Positions 45,315 to 46,090 of a DNA stretch of 46,090 nucleotides are shown here, piece by piece. The stretch is taken from the IMG/VR virus record IMGVR_UViG_3300045051_000281, positions 1 through 46,090 of that record; one strand, 5' to 3'. The position numbers and the translations under genes are program-made. This stretch comes from a virus. Each line of letters begins with the position of its first letter. Position 1 is the stretch's first letter. Below the pieces are notes generated by a model. It made no database searches. It saw only the letters and a program-made list of their open reading frames with translations, and had not been told where the DNA came from.

Positions 45315-46090
45315 GGTCGTATCCCTTTCTCTGTCACGTTCAATCCCATCGCGGTGAGCCAGTCCGACCCCATAGCCATGACTAAACTATCGCCGTAGAT
45401 CGTCACGGCGTTGAGAAACCCCATCTGCTTGCCGGTGTCTATTAAAGGGAAGAATTGCTGAGCGAATGAGAGATACGGGCCGGTCGTCGTAAAGTCCTGC
45501 CCATCAACCTCAATCTCAAGGCATTGCGTCGCTTCCCCTACGCCCGTAATCCCCTTGGCGTAGTGCGCCCCCGTGATATGGCAATCGAACCCGAAGATAT
45601 GCAGCGCATCCATGCCCAGCGCCATCGCAATCGTCATGCAGGACAGCGTGACGCTGCCGCCCGCATTCAGGACCGTTTGCTTATCGGATACCGCTGATTG
45701 AAAGAGCGTTGGGAGATCCAGCGACCCTGACGGGCAGTTGTACGTATAGACCTGGGTATGCCCAGACAGCGCATCCATCACCGCCTGGCCGCATTGTGTG
45801 GCCGTGATGCAGACGGTTTCAGGATGCACATGATGGAGCGATGCTGGCACATCTTCAGAGGCGTCGAGGACCGAGAGATAGTCAGGGATAATCCCATGCG
45901 CATGACACCAGGACGCCATGCGCTCAATCGCCACCACGCGATGACCTTGGCCAATGAGATGATGGATTTGCTCTATCTGCCCATCGACCGAAGGTCCCCC
46001 GCCGATAATCACCGCCTGCTTGCCGGTTTCTCGACCACGCAATAGGCTAAAATCACGGGACGAGGTACCTAAGACGGCTTGCACATTGGC
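45311..46090 (-). CDS. Methyltransferase-DUF115 fusion protein, C-terminal part (continues at 1048)
   Basis: C-terminal part of the 566-aa protein that starts at 1048 on the other side of the join. The VIIGGGPSVDG motif, then YLSVLDASEDVPASL, ITATQCG, VTLSCMTIAMALGMDALHIF and GFDCHITGAHYAKG are the Rossmann-type core of DUF115/MptE-like proteins. That domain is the glycosyltransferase core of Maf proteins that attach nonulosonic acids to flagellin, and also the 6-hydroxymethylpterin kinase core of archaeal MptE. In a phage with NeuB- and SpsF-like genes, transfer of an activated sugar to a tail protein is a fair hypothesis, not shown. Confidence 0.82.
   Translation of the reverse strand, partial: ANVQAVLGTSSRDFSLLRGRETGKQAVIIGGGPSVDGQIEQIHHLIGQGHRVVAIERMASWCHAHGIIPDYLSVLDASEDVPASLHHVHPETVCITATQCGQAVMDALSGHTQVYTYNCPSGSLDLPTLFQSAVSDKQTVLNAGGSVTLSCMTIAMALGMDALHIFGFDCHITGAHYAKGITGVGEATQCLEIEVDGQDFTTTGPYLSFAQQFFPLIDTGKQMGFLNAVTIYGDSLVMAMGSDWLTAMGLNVTEKGIRP
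45964..46090. repeat. Terminal direct repeat, right copy (circular contig overlap)
   Basis: Same 127 bases as 1-127. The unique circle therefore ends at 45963. Confidence 0.95.

Noticed and set aside
1-46090. CRISPR array or long tandem repeats
   Set aside because: No regularly spaced repeat series was seen; the repeats found are transposon ends, the contig overlap, short hairpins and operator-like motifs.

Overview
The window is a complete circular genome of a temperate, P22-like tailed phage (podovirus-type virion). Bases 1-127 are repeated exactly at 45964-46090, so the unique circle is 45,963 bp. One 566-codon gene reads in frame across the join. The head and tail genes follow the P22 order: small terminase, large terminase, portal, scaffold, capsid, tail adaptors, gp10-like hub plug, gp7/gp20/gp16-like ejection proteins, tail fibres, lysis. 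A tyrosine integrase and a divergent pair of ribbon-helix-helix regulators indicate a temperate lifestyle. A lipoprotein o-spanin implies a Gram-negative host; the host genus cannot be named from the sequence. Base composition is in the mid-50s percent G+C by eye, except for an A+T-richer inserted transposon.

Almost everything is on the minus strand. Read in the direction of transcription: (1) 26.5-16.8 kb is an early region of about 25 small, tightly overlapping genes (zinc-ribbon proteins, one-helix membrane proteins, a Bet/RecT annealase, a candidate nuclease), with a structured RNA region at 20096-20371 that includes a tRNA-like element. (2) 22406-25307 is a 2.9 kb IS1-family insertion carrying cargo genes, bounded by perfect 20-bp inverted repeats and an 8-bp target duplication. 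(3) 16.8-14.3 kb is the replication module, preceded by a promoter, a short leader ORF and an intrinsic terminator. (4) 14.0-7.0 kb holds the terminases. Between them sit a homing-type HNH gene and a metabolic cassette (NeuB-like synthase, class IV aminotransferase, radical SAM/SPASM enzyme, pentapeptide protein, SpsF-like nucleotidyltransferase). (5) 7.0-1.0 kb, across the join, and 45.3-28.2 kb hold head, tail, adhesin and lysis genes.

The plus strand carries only one regulator (26705), the integrase (27122), a small secreted cysteine-rich peptide (28056) and two genes inside the transposon.

The most unusual content is the following. A phage-encoded route that could make and activate a nonulosonic-acid-type sugar is combined with a methyltransferase-DUF115 (Maf/MptE-like) fusion placed in the tail operon. 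A cargo-carrying IS1-family transposon holds an ORC/CDC6-type AAA ATPase. There is a tRNA-like structured RNA. Three proteins with export signals are encoded inside the virion operon, including a 1.5 kDa-residue-scale (1538-aa) adhesin with a glycosidase-like domain. Functions below are read from sequence motifs and gene order only; no database search was run.
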